In this document: one piece after another, positions 1 to 9,890 of the stretch
Numbering within the stretch: the stretch's first letter is position 1
Layout of the letters: every line of letters starts with the position of its first letter
NCBI GenBank assembly: GCA_009838175.1
Contig: VXSB01000048.1
Coordinates: 1 to 64,000 of the forward strand
Source: Chloroflexota bacterium
GTDB taxonomy: Bacteria; Chloroflexota; Dehalococcoidia; Lucifugimonadales; Lucifugimonadaceae
Direction of reading: 5' to 3'
DNA length: 64,000 nucleotides
Translations under genes and position numbers: made by a program
Notes under the pieces: model-generated
The model's input: only the letters and a program-made list of their open reading frames with translations
What the model was told of the DNA's origin: nothing
Database searches by the model: none

Positions 1-301
1 ATGATTTGGAATGATGGGCTGTGATGCGTCCCCGCCCTTTTGTCCCCGTCTCACCCTCTCCCGTCGAGGGAGAGGGGATATCGCGGCGGCCTGGCTCTCT
101 CCGGTAGAGGGAGAGGGGCTGGCGGCGGGCTGGCGGCCCGGGCATCCCATGCGAATTTCGCTGCGCTCTTTTGAGCTTCGCGAAGGGGAGGGTGTCGAGG
201 GAGGGGATTTTGCGGCACCCCCATCCCTTTTGTCCCCGTTCACCCTCACCCTAGCCCTCTCCCATCAAGGGAGAGGGGATGCCTTGCCCCGCGCCGCCCC
301 C
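1..301. repeat. Dispersed GC-rich hairpin repeats (no gene)
   Basis: No credible gene is seen. The stretch carries three copies of a short hairpin repeat. Arms CCCTCTCCC/GGGAGAGGG lie at 54-62/68-76 and 255-263/269-277, and a weaker copy lies near 95-118. The copy at 241-278 has the fuller leader CACCCTCACCCTAG. The same unit recurs near 32.2 and 51.6 kb. An open frame of 119 codons runs through it, but it is built from repeat sequence and has no ribosome binding site. Confidence 0.8.
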
Positions 302-362
302 GAGCATCCCCCGCTCGCATCGCTAGGCTTACTCGCGCCCCTTTCGTTTCACGAAAGGGGCG
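302..362. repeat. Composite repeat B, copy 1
   Basis: This 60-bp unit has a leader (GCATCCCCCGCTCGCATCGC) followed by a hairpin with arms CGCCCCTTTCGT/ACGAAAGGGGCG. Related copies lie at 20358-20419 and 23482-23540. This copy directly abuts the stop codon of the transglutaminase gene, so it may act as its transcription end or mRNA stabiliser. That role is inferred from position. Confidence 0.8.
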
Positions 363-3300
363 TTAAGTAGTGAAGCGGTATTGTTCTTGTGCTTCGTCGG
401 GGATGTAGGCGGGGGTCATGCCTACCAGGGTCATGATGCGGTGTTTGAGCATTGCGCGTGCGAGGTTGCGCCAGGTTTGGGAGAGGGTTGGTGCTTGGTG
501 CGGTTGTGGAGTTTGTGTGCGCTCTGTTTCATCGGCTTCTTCGGCCGGTGCGGTTTCGGTCGGCTCGGTTGTTGCTTCGTTCAGAGGCTCGGTGGGGCCG
601 TAGACGGATTTTTCGAATGCTTCGATGATGCGTCTGGCGTCGGCGTATCGCATGGTCATATCGGCGATTTCGGCGGCGAATTCGCGTGCTGACACATGGG
701 ATGGTTTTCGATATCCGAGGAGCGCGGCGACGCGTATGAATTGCGAGTAGGCGCGGATGGAGGCTGGTTGTCCTCGGAGGTTCCAACGCCAGAGGAATAC
801 TGCGATCAGGACGATGAGGATGATGGATGTGGCGACGGCGGTGGGCACCACGGGGACTTCGAATGGCAGCAATCCCTGGTCGGTTTCGGCGGGTTGGAAG
901 CGACCGCCAAGCCGCAGGTCTTGCTCTAGCAGAGCGAGTTCATCCAAGTCTTCGAGGTATTCGAGGTAGTCGGGGTCGAATTCGGCAGAACCGGGGAGCC
1001 CGGGTGGGATTTCGGATGTTGGGGTTGTGGGGACGAGGATGTTACGGGGTACGGCAGGTCTTCCGGGTGTGACTTCGATATCGATCCATCCGTATGGCGG
1101 GGCGAAGATCTGTGTCCATCCGTGTCGATTGCGATCGCGGATGAGGAACTGTCCTTGGTCGGGCACGTATTCACCAGCGCTCCATCCTGCGATCATGCGT
1201 GCGGGCACGCCCACGGAGCGGAGCATGACGGTTGCGGCGGATCCGTAGTACTGGCTGTAGCCTTTGCGCTTCGTGACATCGCAGTTCGGTAGTTCGGACG
1301 GGCAAGGCTCATTGACGGTCTTGAAGAGGAAATAGTAGATTCCGTCATCGCGCGGTCCGGGACCTTCAATCTCTAGTGAGTAGACCTGTTGCTGAAGCCA
1401 TGCCTTGATTGCCATGGTCTTTTCCCATGGCGTTTCGGCAGCGGCATCGCTGACGATTTGGTTCGCGAGGGCACGGACCTCTGTGGGGAGCGTTTCTGGC
1501 AGCTGGAGGTAACGGTCGGCGATCCAGCTGGGGTAGTCGGCGGTCGAATCGACCAGTTCGGGAGTCTCGGCGGTAGAGATATATGTTGTGACGCTGTAAC
1601 GCTGGTTCTCCTCAAGGATTTCGTCGAAGGTAACGGTGTTCTGCTCGGTGGGGCCTCGGCGCGCGATTCGCATGAGGTTTGCATTTGTGCCGTCGGGTTC
1701 GGCGAATACGCGGTAGCTGAAGGTCTGCCAATTGATGCCGGAGCGTCGGAGGTCCATTTGTTCGATGTTTTCAGCGGTGATGCGGAAGCGGGTGGATTCT
1801 TGTGGGCGCGTGGATCCGAGGGGGTCTAGGTCAGGGATTGCGAGGGATAGGAGGTCTTGGGCGGTGATGATGATTTGGAGTCTTCTTGGACCGACGCCGT
1901 CGTTTAGATCGGCGATTTCTCTGAGGACTGCTGTTGAAACTCGGATTCCGACGGTTTGAGGAGTTCCGCTGGCATCATGGAGCATCTGCTCGAGCGAAGC
2001 GTCAGAGATTGTGAATGTCATGTCGATCAACTCGCCGGAGTCTTCTCGGATTCCTATCTCTTCGATGGAGCTTTCGGTGATGGTGAATGTGATCTGCTCA
2101 TCGACGTTGTAGATGGGTTCGACGTTAGACTGCATCTGGCGGATGACGGAGCTGACCTCGTCGAAGGTCATTGCGGGTTGGGTGTTGAGGGTGAATGGAG
2201 GTCTGTCGTTGGCGGTATCTGGGGGTGAGTAGATGGGGGAATCGGTCGCCAGCTTCATTAATCGTTCTCGGAGCATGAATGCGAATTCCCGAAGGTCTTC
2301 AGGAAGTTCGGCGAGTTTGGCTGGGCTGCCAGCGAGTGGTACATCCCAGCTGAGGGGTTCGAGGATTTCGACTTCGGCTTGGTAGTCGAGCGCGTGAACA
2401 GCTGCAGCGGGTATGACGCGGTTGGTTCTTCCAAGGAGTTCCACGGAAATGTCGAGGCGTTGCCGCTCGTCGATGTCGATTTCATCAGGGCTGGTGAGCA
2501 GTTTCGTGCCGGCATCTGCGGGTAGGGAGACGCTGGGGGCAGTTATCCACCCTTGCGACGAGTATTCCTGATATACGCGGGAGGGGTGGAGCTTTGCGTA
2601 GCGGGATCGTATCCACATGACGGGGTCGTCGGTGAGTTCGATGCCGCCTTGGAAGGGGAGCACGGCGTTGGGTGAGTAGATCTGGTTGTCATCGCCTCTG
2701 GGTACGCCGGCGAGGAGTCGTTCGGCGGTTTCGCGGAATTGGGTGAATGGGTCTAGGAAGATAGTGTTCCACCGGACGCTGAGGGTGTCGGAGCGGGGAG
2801 TGAACATGGGTGCCATTGCGGCGACGATCAATACGACGAACCCAAGTATCAGTCCGTCGCGTGCGGCGATCCATCGTGCTTCCTTGGGGAATGTGAGGCC
2901 GGATTTTCGCCACTGGTTGATTCGTCCGACAGCCACGAGATGTGAGAAGAGGGCGACTGCGGCGAGCATGAAGAGATAGAAGGTCTGCTCGTGGAGTCCG
3001 ATGCGATGACTGAGGTTGGTTAGGAGCGCGGTGCCGAGTATTGCGGCTGGGATCCATGGACTGTTGAACCTGAAGGTTAAGAGTGTGACTATGAATGACG
3101 TGACCCATGTCACGGTCATCATGATCATTGCGAATGGAATCTGGTCGCCGCTGACGCCGCCGTTGATGGCGATGTCGACCCATAGTCCGAAGCGGTCATA
3201 GGCGTCGTAAGAGCGTGCGAATGGGTTGGTGCCCTCGGCGTTCAGGGAGGATTGCCAAAAGACGATGATGACGCCGGCGATGAGGAAGATGACGGTTTTA

Positions 3301-3608
3301 ATGGGGATCGAAAATTTGGCCAAGACGGTGTTGTTGTGGAATCGCACTCGGGTCATAAAGAAGGCGATAACAGCAGCGATGATGGCGGTCGGTACGATGT
3401 TTGGTAGATCGCCCCAGTTAGCGAGTTGAACAGACCATCCGACCATGGCGAGCATCCATGCGAGGAGTGCGAGGGCGATCCAGTCGCTGATAGTTATGTC
3501 GGCAAGGAATGCGCGTCGCATGATGCGGCGACGCATGACACGACGGGACCTAGCCGATCTTGCGGAGCGACCGAAGATGTTGCCGAGTTCTGCGGTCGTG
3601 GTGGTCAT
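363..3608 (-). CDS. DUF3488/transglutaminase-like membrane protein
   Basis: A 1081-residue membrane protein of the TgpA type. About seven hydrophobic segments fill residues 38-270. A large extracytoplasmic region follows, with a transglutaminase core near residues 740-850, one more membrane segment near 935-960, and a C-terminal helical DUF4129-like tail. In the core the His/Asp region (RHGWTQIF, then GWIDIEVTPG) is present. The position of the nucleophilic Cys reads Ser (GYSQYYGSA, residue 785), so it may not be an active transglutaminase. It overlaps the DUF58 gene by 4 bp (ATGA), and MoxR lies upstream. This trio is widespread and thought to work together at the envelope, but its exact role is unknown. 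Confidence 0.88.
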   Translation of the reverse strand: MTTTTAELGNIFGRSARSARSRRVMRRRIMRRAFLADITISDWIALALLAWMLAMVGWSVQLANWGDLPNIVPTAIIAAVIAFFMTRVRFHNNTVLAKFSIPIKTVIFLIAGVIIVFWQSSLNAEGTNPFARSYDAYDRFGLWVDIAINGGVSGDQIPFAMIMMTVTWVTSFIVTLLTFRFNSPWIPAAILGTALLTNLSHRIGLHEQTFYLFMLAAVALFSHLVAVGRINQWRKSGLTFPKEARWIAARDGLILGFVVLIVAAMAPMFTPRSDTLSVRWNTIFLDPFTQFRETAERLLAGVPRGDDNQIYSPNAVLPFQGGIELTDDPVMWIRSRYAKLHPSRVYQEYSSQGWITAPSVSLPADAGTKLLTSPDEIDIDERQRLDISVELLGRTNRVIPAAAVHALDYQAEVEILEPLSWDVPLAGSPAKLAELPEDLREFAFMLRERLMKLATDSPIYSPPDTANDRPPFTLNTQPAMTFDEVSSVIRQMQSNVEPIYNVDEQITFTITESSIEEIGIREDSGELIDMTFTISDASLEQMLHDASGTPQTVGIRVSTAVLREIADLNDGVGPRRLQIIITAQDLLSLAIPDLDPLGSTRPQESTRFRITAENIEQMDLRRSGINWQTFSYRVFAEPDGTNANLMRIARRGPTEQNTVTFDEILEENQRYSVTTYISTAETPELVDSTADYPSWIADRYLQLPETLPTEVRALANQIVSDAAAETPWEKTMAIKAWLQQQVYSLEIEGPGPRDDGIYYFLFKTVNEPCPSELPNCDVTKRKGYSQYYGSAATVMLRSVGVPARMIAGWSAGEYVPDQGQFLIRDRNRHGWTQIFAPPYGWIDIEVTPGRPAVPRNILVPTTPTSEIPPGLPGSAEFDPDYLEYLEDLDELALLEQDLRLGGRFQPAETDQGLLPFEVPVVPTAVATSIILIVLIAVFLWRWNLRGQPASIRAYSQFIRVAALLGYRKPSHVSAREFAAEIADMTMRYADARRIIEAFEKSVYGPTEPLNEATTEPTETAPAEEADETERTQTPQPHQAPTLSQTWRNLARAMLKHRIMTLVGMTPAYIPDEAQEQYRFTT

Positions 3609-5017
3609 GACTCTCTGGAAGTCGCGGCGATTTCAGCAGGATTGCCGTGGTCGCGCCCCCTTTGTCCTTCGGACGTTTCGCATTGCGAAGTGCCGGAGTA
3701 TAGAGCGGATATGCGTGCGGCGGTCGCGTCGGCGTCGGCGGTTGTGCCTAGTGCATCGGAGATGTCGTCGCCGTTGTAGACGCGATAAGTGGTGACGCCG
3801 GAGATTGAGAGGCGTGGTATCACTGATTCGTTTGTTTCGCCGCCGAATGATTCCCGGTCGAGGACGATACAGATGACTTGGATGCCGCGTCGCTGCAGGA
3901 CACCGAGAGCTTCGATCCAGGGGCCTTCGTCTGCGGCGGTGATGACGACGACGGTGGAGCTTACGAAGAGTTCGCGGTCTAGGATAGCGAGGGCTTCCAT
4001 GATGGGTACATTGCCGGTTGGTCGACTTGCGGCGATGTGACGGAGGATGTTCTCGCGGTGCGACGCGGTGTGTTCCGGCATGACGACAAGTTGGTTGCTG
4101 CCGTATCCGACGTATCCGACTTCGGTGAAGACTCTTGTGTATTTGTCGACGATGGAAGCGGCGATGGTTGCACCGTATTCGTCGGTGGAATCTTTGCCTG
4201 ATCCGGCTTGGGCATCGATGTGTTGGTCGAATATGACCCACATCTCGCCTGCGGAGCCTTGGTCGAACTGTTTGACCATGAGTTCGCCGGTCCGGGCTGT
4301 GGTGAGCCAGTGGATGCGGCCGATGGGATCGCCGTCGGCGTATTCGCGGACGGATGCGACATCGGTCGAGAGGAGGTGCATGCGGTGGCGCCGGGAGTGA
4401 CCATCGGCGAGTAGAACGCGGGAGGATGCGATGTCGGGGATGGGAAGGACGCGCGGGTAGACGAGTACTTTGTCGATGCCTTCGAACTCGATGTCGCGAG
4501 GGAAGAGGTTGAATGGGTCGGAGGCACGGATAACGAGGGGGCCGAGGTCGTATTCGCCGCGTTGGGTCAAGGGTGCTTCCATGTTGACGCGTTTGAATGT
4601 GACCATCAGACCGAAGCTGGTGACCTCGCGGAATTGGACGTCTGGGAGAGTGGTTTTGTCTTCAACCTCGACCCATGCTTTGGGTGCGCCGTTGGAGTTT
4701 TGGATGACGATGCGTTCGCTGAGCGTGTCTCCGACTGAGAAAGGGCCGGTTGGTCGGTTTACGCTGGCTTTCATGTTGACGGCGCCAACTCGGGACCATA
4801 CCCAAGAGACGGCGATGAGGATAAGGAGCAGGTAGGCGAGGCGCATGGAGAGGTCGAACCCGGTCGCTACCGTGTTGACCAGTTTCACGCCGATCACGAA
4901 GATGATGGCGAGTAGCATCCGATGGCGGAGAGCGTTGTTCCAGATCGCGCTTAGGAGACTCCGGTTTTCGTCGCGGTTACCGATGCCGCGTCCGATCTTG
5001 GGAAGAGTTAGTTGCAA
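3605..5017 (-). CDS. DUF58 domain protein
   Basis: A 470-residue protein with two hydrophobic N-terminal segments (about residues 32-80), a beta-rich middle and a DUF58 core. The hallmark GDPIGRIHWLTTARTGELMV lies near residue 230, followed by a vWA-like half (WVIFDQHID). DUF58 proteins are usually encoded with MoxR AAA+ ATPases and transglutaminase-like proteins, as here. The last about 25 codons run into sequence related to a dispersed GC-rich repeat (CCCTTTGTCCTTCGGAC also occurs near 20.3 kb), so the C-terminal tail is probably repeat-derived and not conserved. It is translationally coupled to the transglutaminase gene by ATGA. Confidence 0.88.
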   Translation of the reverse strand: MQLTLPKIGRGIGNRDENRSLLSAIWNNALRHRMLLAIIFVIGVKLVNTVATGFDLSMRLAYLLLILIAVSWVWSRVGAVNMKASVNRPTGPFSVGDTLSERIVIQNSNGAPKAWVEVEDKTTLPDVQFREVTSFGLMVTFKRVNMEAPLTQRGEYDLGPLVIRASDPFNLFPRDIEFEGIDKVLVYPRVLPIPDIASSRVLLADGHSRRHRMHLLSTDVASVREYADGDPIGRIHWLTTARTGELMVKQFDQGSAGEMWVIFDQHIDAQAGSGKDSTDEYGATIAASIVDKYTRVFTEVGYVGYGSNQLVVMPEHTASHRENILRHIAASRPTGNVPIMEALAILDRELFVSSTVVVITAADEGPWIEALGVLQRRGIQVICIVLDRESFGGETNESVIPRLSISGVTTYRVYNGDDISDALGTTADADATAARISALYSGTSQCETSEGQRGRDHGNPAEIAATSRES

Positions 5018-5051
5018 GAGTTAGGGAGTCCCTATGTGTGGGTTGTTGGCG

Positions 5052-6062
5052 TCAGTTGGTGGTGGCTGTGGGTATTCTTCCGCCACCCGCGCCGGGGACA
5101 GTGGCCTGCTCCATGGCTTCGTTGACGATGGTGCTCTGGTTTACGCCTCTCATACGCGCGGATGGGGATAGGAGGACGCGGTGGGACATCACGGGTACGG
5201 CGATGGCCTTGACATCGTCGGGTATGACGTAGTCTCGGCCTTGAAGCATGGCGTATGCTTTGGCGCCTTTCATCATGTTGATGCTGGCGCGCGGGGATAC
5301 TCCGAGCGTAGTGTCAGGATGGCTGCGGGTGGCGGTTGCGATTTCGACGATGTACTGCTTGATGAGTTCGTCGATGTATAAGGTTTCGGCGTATTGCTGG
5401 AGAGCGATGATGTCGGCCGCGGTGCAGCTGGGCGTGAGGAGGTCGATAGGATCGGTTGCTTCTCGGCCGTCCATGATTGCGACTTCCTCGCTCGGATCCG
5501 GATATCCGAGAGAGATTCGCATGAAGAAGCGGTCAAGCTGGGCTTCGGGTAACGGGAAGGTGCCCTCGTATTCGATGGGGTTTTGGGTGGCGATGACCAT
5601 GAAGGGGCTTGGCAGGGGATGTGTGACGCCTTCGACGGTGACCTGTTGCTCGCCCATTGCTTCGAGCAGTGCGGACTGGGTCTTGGGTGTGGCGCGGTTG
5701 ATTTCATCTGCGAGCACGACTTGCGCCATTACGGGGCCGGGGCGATATTCGAATTGGCCTATCTGCTGGTTGTAGACGGATGCTCCGGTGACGTCGCTAG
5801 GCAGGAGGTCTGGAGTAAATTGGACGCGTTTGAAGTCGCAGCCGGTGGTGATGGCGACGGATCGGGCGAGCATGGTTTTGCCCACGCCGGGGACGTCTTC
5901 GACCAGGATGTGGCCGCGGCTAAGCAGGGCGACGATGGCGAGTCGGACTGCGGGGTCTTTGCCGATGATGACGCGTCCGACGTTCTCGACGATGCGGTCG
6001 ATGGTATCGGCGTGTCCTTGGTTAACAGTAGATTCTGCGACTGTGGTTGAGGAAGTTGTCAA
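5052..6062 (-). CDS. MoxR-family AAA+ ATPase
   Basis: A 336-residue AAA+ ATPase of the MoxR/RavA type. Walker A is GVGKT (in EDVPGVGKTMLARS, about residues 56-69). Walker B is VVLADEINRA, followed by the family signature ATQNPIEYEGTFPLPEAQLD. A C-terminal AAA lid domain follows. MoxR proteins act as chaperone-like ATPases and often serve vWA/DUF58 partners, which here lie 34 bp downstream in the same direction. It is the first gene of the minus-strand trio. The 142-bp gap to the divergent methyltransferase should hold both promoters. Confidence 0.93.
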   Translation of the reverse strand: MTTSSTTVAESTVNQGHADTIDRIVENVGRVIIGKDPAVRLAIVALLSRGHILVEDVPGVGKTMLARSVAITTGCDFKRVQFTPDLLPSDVTGASVYNQQIGQFEYRPGPVMAQVVLADEINRATPKTQSALLEAMGEQQVTVEGVTHPLPSPFMVIATQNPIEYEGTFPLPEAQLDRFFMRISLGYPDPSEEVAIMDGREATDPIDLLTPSCTAADIIALQQYAETLYIDELIKQYIVEIATATRSHPDTTLGVSPRASINMMKGAKAYAMLQGRDYVIPDDVKAIAVPVMSHRVLLSPSARMRGVNQSTIVNEAMEQATVPGAGGGRIPTATTN

Positions 6063-6204
6063 GCGTTGGGCCCTTTCGATATCGAGGGATGCGATGAAGG
6101 CGCTTCTATCTGACCCTTGAGTTATGTGTTAATTCAATCGTAGGTTGCGCCAAATATAGCATCAAATCGTAATATTCCATCTTGCAGGGTGGTCTTCTGA
6201 CCGG

Positions 6205-7692
6205 ATGCGGCGTTCAACCCATGGCCGAGTCACACGAATCGACATGACGCAATACGAAGCGAAGATCGGATCGGTTTCTCAAGTTGATGGTTTGGTAAGC
6301 GGTATTAGGCGGCTTCACGTCGGGGACAATCTTGAGGTGATGCGGGGGATGGAGGGTGGAACGGTCGATCTGGTCTATCTGGATCCGCCGTTCAATTCGA
6401 ACAAAAACTACAAGATCGTGTTTCGCGGGCCGTCGGCGTTGAAGCCTGATGCGTATCTTCCGGCGTTTGAGGATGTTTGGATTTGGGATGATGTATCAGA
6501 AGAGATTTTGAACGCGACGTTAAGTGAAAACCGTGGTCAAGCTATCGCTGAGACGCTTGCGGGTCTGCTCAAAGTGGTTGGTCGGGGTCGACTGATGGCG
6601 TATCTGGTTAACATGACACTTCGTCTCATCGAGATTCATCGTCTGCTCACGCCGACTGGCAGCGTATATCTGCACTGCGATCCGTCGGCGAGTCACTACC
6701 TTAAGGTGGTCATGGATGCGGTTTTCGGACGTGAGAATTTTCGCAACGAGATAGTTTGGTGTTACCGAGGCGGTGGTGTGCCACGCCGTAACTTCGCACG
6801 CAAGCACGACGTGATACTGCGGTATACGAAGAGCGATGATTACACTTTCAACCCGCAATACGGGGAGTATTCGGATGCCTCAAAGGCGCTGGTCAATGCG
6901 CGTGGTGGCACGAGCATCGATGGGCGGGAGCGCGACCTTGAGCGAGGCGCGCATATGCCGGATTGGTGGTCGGACATCAACTCGTTGCAGACGTGGTCGC
7001 CGGAGCGGACGGGCTATCCTACCCAGAAGCCAGTCAAGCTGCTGGAGCGGATCATCAGATCGTCGAGCAACGAGGGCGATGTTGTGATGGACCCGTTTTG
7101 CGGGTGTGGAACGACGATGGTTGCAGCGGAACAGCTGGGGCGCTCTTGGATCGGGATCGATGTGGAGCCGATAGCGTTGAGCGTATTGCGCGATCGATTC
7201 CACCAAGGCAGGTTGCCCGGCGATTTCGCAGTTAGCGGGCTGCCGTCTATGAGCATGGGCGATTTAACTGTGTGGATTGAAATGGCTGAGATCGATCCGA
7301 TGAGGTTCGAGCGCGGTGTGATGAGCATGATTCCGAGATGCGTACCTTGGCGAATCCGGCAGGACTCGGGTATGGGAATGGATGGAGTGGTTTCTCTACC
7401 TGTCGCATTGGGCGGAAAATGCCACGCGGTTGTGCGAGTCGTGGGGGGAAGCGCGATCGACGGATCGGTACTGGCCGACATGAAGCGAACAGTGGATCGA
7501 GCGTCAGACGACGATGTCCTGGCGGGAATATTGGTTACCGCGCATGAACCGAGGGGCGAGATGCCAAGTGAAGTTGAATCGGTTGGTGCGGTGGAGTTCG
7601 GCGGACGCGTTTACCCGAGGATCAGCATAGTGTCGTTGGAAGAGTTGTTCCGACGGGTGGAGCGGGATTGGGCTACGTTTCCGTTGGAATAA
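6205..7692 (+). CDS. DNA methyltransferase with degenerate nuclease tail
   Basis: A 495-residue beta-class amino-methyltransferase. Motif IV (DPPF, residues 60-63) precedes the SAM motif I ([11 protein letters not shown], about 295-305), and the shared GYPTQKP block lies between them. The C-terminal about 150 residues align with the Mrr-like nuclease domain of the second methyltransferase at 15.9 kb. The catalytic pattern is lost: the Q-x-K of the homologue reads R-V-V here (residues 411-413), although the preceding Asp (393) remains. I infer a modification enzyme whose nuclease tail is dead or reduced to target binding. ATG at 6244 is an alternative start. No restriction gene is adjacent. 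Confidence 0.85.
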   Translation: MRRSTHGRVTRIDMTQYEAKIGSVSQVDGLVSGIRRLHVGDNLEVMRGMEGGTVDLVYLDPPFNSNKNYKIVFRGPSALKPDAYLPAFEDVWIWDDVSEEILNATLSENRGQAIAETLAGLLKVVGRGRLMAYLVNMTLRLIEIHRLLTPTGSVYLHCDPSASHYLKVVMDAVFGRENFRNEIVWCYRGGGVPRRNFARKHDVILRYTKSDDYTFNPQYGEYSDASKALVNARGGTSIDGRERDLERGAHMPDWWSDINSLQTWSPERTGYPTQKPVKLLERIIRSSSNEGDVVMDPFCGCGTTMVAAEQLGRSWIGIDVEPIALSVLRDRFHQGRLPGDFAVSGLPSMSMGDLTVWIEMAEIDPMRFERGVMSMIPRCVPWRIRQDSGMGMDGVVSLPVALGGKCHAVVRVVGGSAIDGSVLADMKRTVDRASDDDVLAGILVTAHEPRGEMPSEVESVGAVEFGGRVYPRISIVSLEELFRRVERDWATFPLE

Positions 7693-7700
7693 TTGTTCGG

Positions 7701-8645
7701 TTAGCGCGGCGCGGCGGAGTTGCCTAGGAGTTCTTTGAGAATCGCCGTGTGTTCGTCCGGGAGTTTTGGGTTTTCGAAGGCGGCGATGTTGTCTTCGAGG
7801 TGTTTGATGTTGGATGTGCCGGTGATGACGGTTGAGATTCCGGGATGATCGGCGGCGAATTTGTAGCCTGCGGCGATGATGGTAGGTGCGTCTGCGGTGA
7901 TTAGCCAATCTAGGCCGTCGCGGAGCTTCGGATGATCGACGTCGATCTCACCTTTGGCACGCCAATTTTCTAGAAGTTGATCGTATTCGTGCTGTCTGGT
8001 TAGCGTGTATCGGACAGGTGCCATGTTGAGGATGGCGACGCCGTGTTTTTGAGCGAGGGGTAGGATATCTTTGGCGGCGTACTGGTTGAGGATGCCGTAT
8101 TTGAGCATTATGGTGTCCCAGGTGTCGGGGTGCTCTCGAAGGGCAGCCTGGGGCACGGTGTGTTTCGGGTCATCGGTCATCATCTCGGAGAATCCGATGA
8201 GTCTGACTTTGCCTTGCTCTTTGAGCTTCTGCAGCGTCGGTGCGTATAGCTGGGTGAGTTCGAGGTAGTTCTCTGGGCGGATGCCGTGGACCTGCATGAT
8301 GTCGATGACATCGGTGTCGAAGCGGCGTAGGCTTCGTTCTACTGACGTGATGACAGAATCAGTGTGGGGTAGGTTTCCGTCGGGGGTTTTCCAGGTCCAT
8401 TTGGTAGCGATTAGAAAGGTGTCGCGGGGGATGCCGTTTAGTGCTTGGCCGAGTTGTTCCTCGCTGTCGCCATAGTTGGCCGCGGTGTCGAACATGTTGA
8501 TGCCGAGGTCCAAGGCTCGGGCGATGAGGTCTCGGCGTTGGGGCGCGGTCAATCCGGCGGCTTTGCCGAACTGGCTGGGGCCGCCGCCGCCATAGGAAGC
8601 GAGGGAGACGGGAATGCCGGATTTTCCGAGGGTGCGGTAGTGCAT
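7701..8645 (-). CDS. Aldo/keto reductase
   Basis: A 314-residue NAD(P)H-dependent aldo/keto reductase. The classic tetrad is visible: Asp and Tyr in FDTAANYGDSEEQL (near residues 52-64), Lys in LIATKW, and His in IMQVHGIRPENY. Length and the (beta/alpha)8 pattern fit the family. Physiological substrates cannot be read from sequence; members often reduce sugars or aldehydes or act as L-fucose/D-threo-aldose-type dehydrogenases. It is convergent with the methyltransferase (8-bp gap) and follows a zinc dehydrogenase gene on the same strand. Confidence 0.9.
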   Translation of the reverse strand: MHYRTLGKSGIPVSLASYGGGGPSQFGKAAGLTAPQRRDLIARALDLGINMFDTAANYGDSEEQLGQALNGIPRDTFLIATKWTWKTPDGNLPHTDSVITSVERSLRRFDTDVIDIMQVHGIRPENYLELTQLYAPTLQKLKEQGKVRLIGFSEMMTDDPKHTVPQAALREHPDTWDTIMLKYGILNQYAAKDILPLAQKHGVAILNMAPVRYTLTRQHEYDQLLENWRAKGEIDVDHPKLRDGLDWLITADAPTIIAAGYKFAADHPGISTVITGTSNIKHLEDNIAAFENPKLPDEHTAILKELLGNSAAPR

Positions 8646-8703
8646 GTCGATTCAAACCGCAAGTTACGGTTAAGTCACTCGTTTCGACGCTGGATGGTGC
8701 CGC

Positions 8704-9756
8704 TTAGTCGTAGACCATTATGGCGCGACCCAAGATCTCGCCGTTTTGGAGGTCGTTGCAGGCTTCGTTGATCTGATCGAGCGTGTAGCGGCGGGTTACG
8801 AGCTTGTCAAGTGGGAATTTGCCTTCGTGGTGCCAGCGGAGGAACTGGTCGAAGTCCTTTTTGGGGTAGGTTGCGCCTAAAGAGCCTCGATACTGCTTCT
8901 GGTGGTACATGAACTGGCCGGGATCGACAGTCATCTGGGGCGCTGGCATACCGATGAGGACGGCCATTCCGCCATGGTTGTCGGCTCCAGGTCCGCCGCC
9001 TCGTACAGACGGGAGGATTTGTTCGCTGGTTATCTGCAGTCCGATGGCATCGAAAGCGTAGTCAGTACCGCCGCCAGTTATCTCGTGTATGGCTTCGATC
9101 GGGTCGGTCTCCATGGCGTTGACGGTGTGCGTCGCACCCATCTCTTTGGCGTATTCGAGTTTGGAATCTTCGATGTCTACTGCGATTAGGGGGTATGCCT
9201 CAAGGATGCTGGCCATGATGAGTGCGGAGGTTCCGACTCCGCCGATGCCGTAGATGGCTACCGAGTCGCCAGGGCGGACGCGAGCGGTGTTGAGGACTGC
9301 ACCAGCGCCGGTTAGGACAGCGCATCCGACGATTGAGGAGATGTCTTTGGGGTTGTCGTCGTCGATGGGGATAACGTATCCACCCCATACCAAGGCGTCT
9401 TCGCCCCAGGTGTAGGTGTTACCGTTGAGCGGTTCTTCGCGGTATGTCGCGCCGCTAGGTTCGGGTGTCCAACGTCCCTGGATCGGGTCTTTGGGGACCC
9501 AAGTCACGATGGCGAGATCGCCTTCCTTGACGTGGGAGACTTCCGAGCCTACAGAGACCACAGTGCCTGTGCCTTCGTGTCCGAGGAGGGATGGTGTTGG
9601 TGTCTGCGGGTTGTGCATCTGGTGGAGTTGCGAGTGGCAGACGCCGCTGGAGTGCAGCTTGACGTGGACCTGATCGGCACGTGGGTGCGGGATTTCGATC
9701 TCGTCGACCGCCAAGGGTTTACCGTGTTCGACGTGGATTGCTGCTTTGCTTCTCAT
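8704..9756 (-). CDS. Zinc-type alcohol dehydrogenase
   Basis: A 350-residue medium-chain dehydrogenase. The ATG at 9756 is preferred because GAGGAG lies about 12 bp upstream. Catalytic zinc ligands are visible as Cys in SGVCHSQ, His-Glu in GHEGTG, and a Cys in VGCAVLTGAGAV. The Rossmann glycine motif is GIGGVGTS. The four-Cys structural zinc loop usual near residues 95-115 is absent (no cysteines in that stretch), so only a catalytic zinc is expected. The overall pattern resembles class III-like and NDMA-dependent alcohol dehydrogenases. The substrate is unknown. Confidence 0.88.
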   Translation of the reverse strand: MRSKAAIHVEHGKPLAVDEIEIPHPRADQVHVKLHSSGVCHSQLHQMHNPQTPTPSLLGHEGTGTVVSVGSEVSHVKEGDLAIVTWVPKDPIQGRWTPEPSGATYREEPLNGNTYTWGEDALVWGGYVIPIDDDNPKDISSIVGCAVLTGAGAVLNTARVRPGDSVAIYGIGGVGTSALIMASILEAYPLIAVDIEDSKLEYAKEMGATHTVNAMETDPIEAIHEITGGGTDYAFDAIGLQITSEQILPSVRGGGPGADNHGGMAVLIGMPAPQMTVDPGQFMYHQKQYRGSLGATYPKKDFDQFLRWHHEGKFPLDKLVTRRYTLDQINEACNDLQNGEILGRAIMVYD

Positions 9757-9890
9757 GTTTTTGCGCTCCTCGCGCCGCATCGGGCATTAATCAATCGCTT
9801 GCGTGTTTCCCGCTGCCACAAATGATATGCGCTGGGAACGCTGGTCGCGGTCGGTTTCTAGCTTGAGGCGATCGTTTCGCGATTGAGAAC

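Noticed and set aside
11-370. Open frame of 119 codons at the window start
   Set aside because: It is translated entirely from GC-rich hairpin repeats, has no ribosome binding site and overlaps the end of a real gene on the other strand.
3633-4241. Long Arg/His-rich minus-strand frame (202 codons)
   Set aside because: It is a frame shadow of the DUF58 gene, and its composition is typical of shadow frames in GC-rich DNA.
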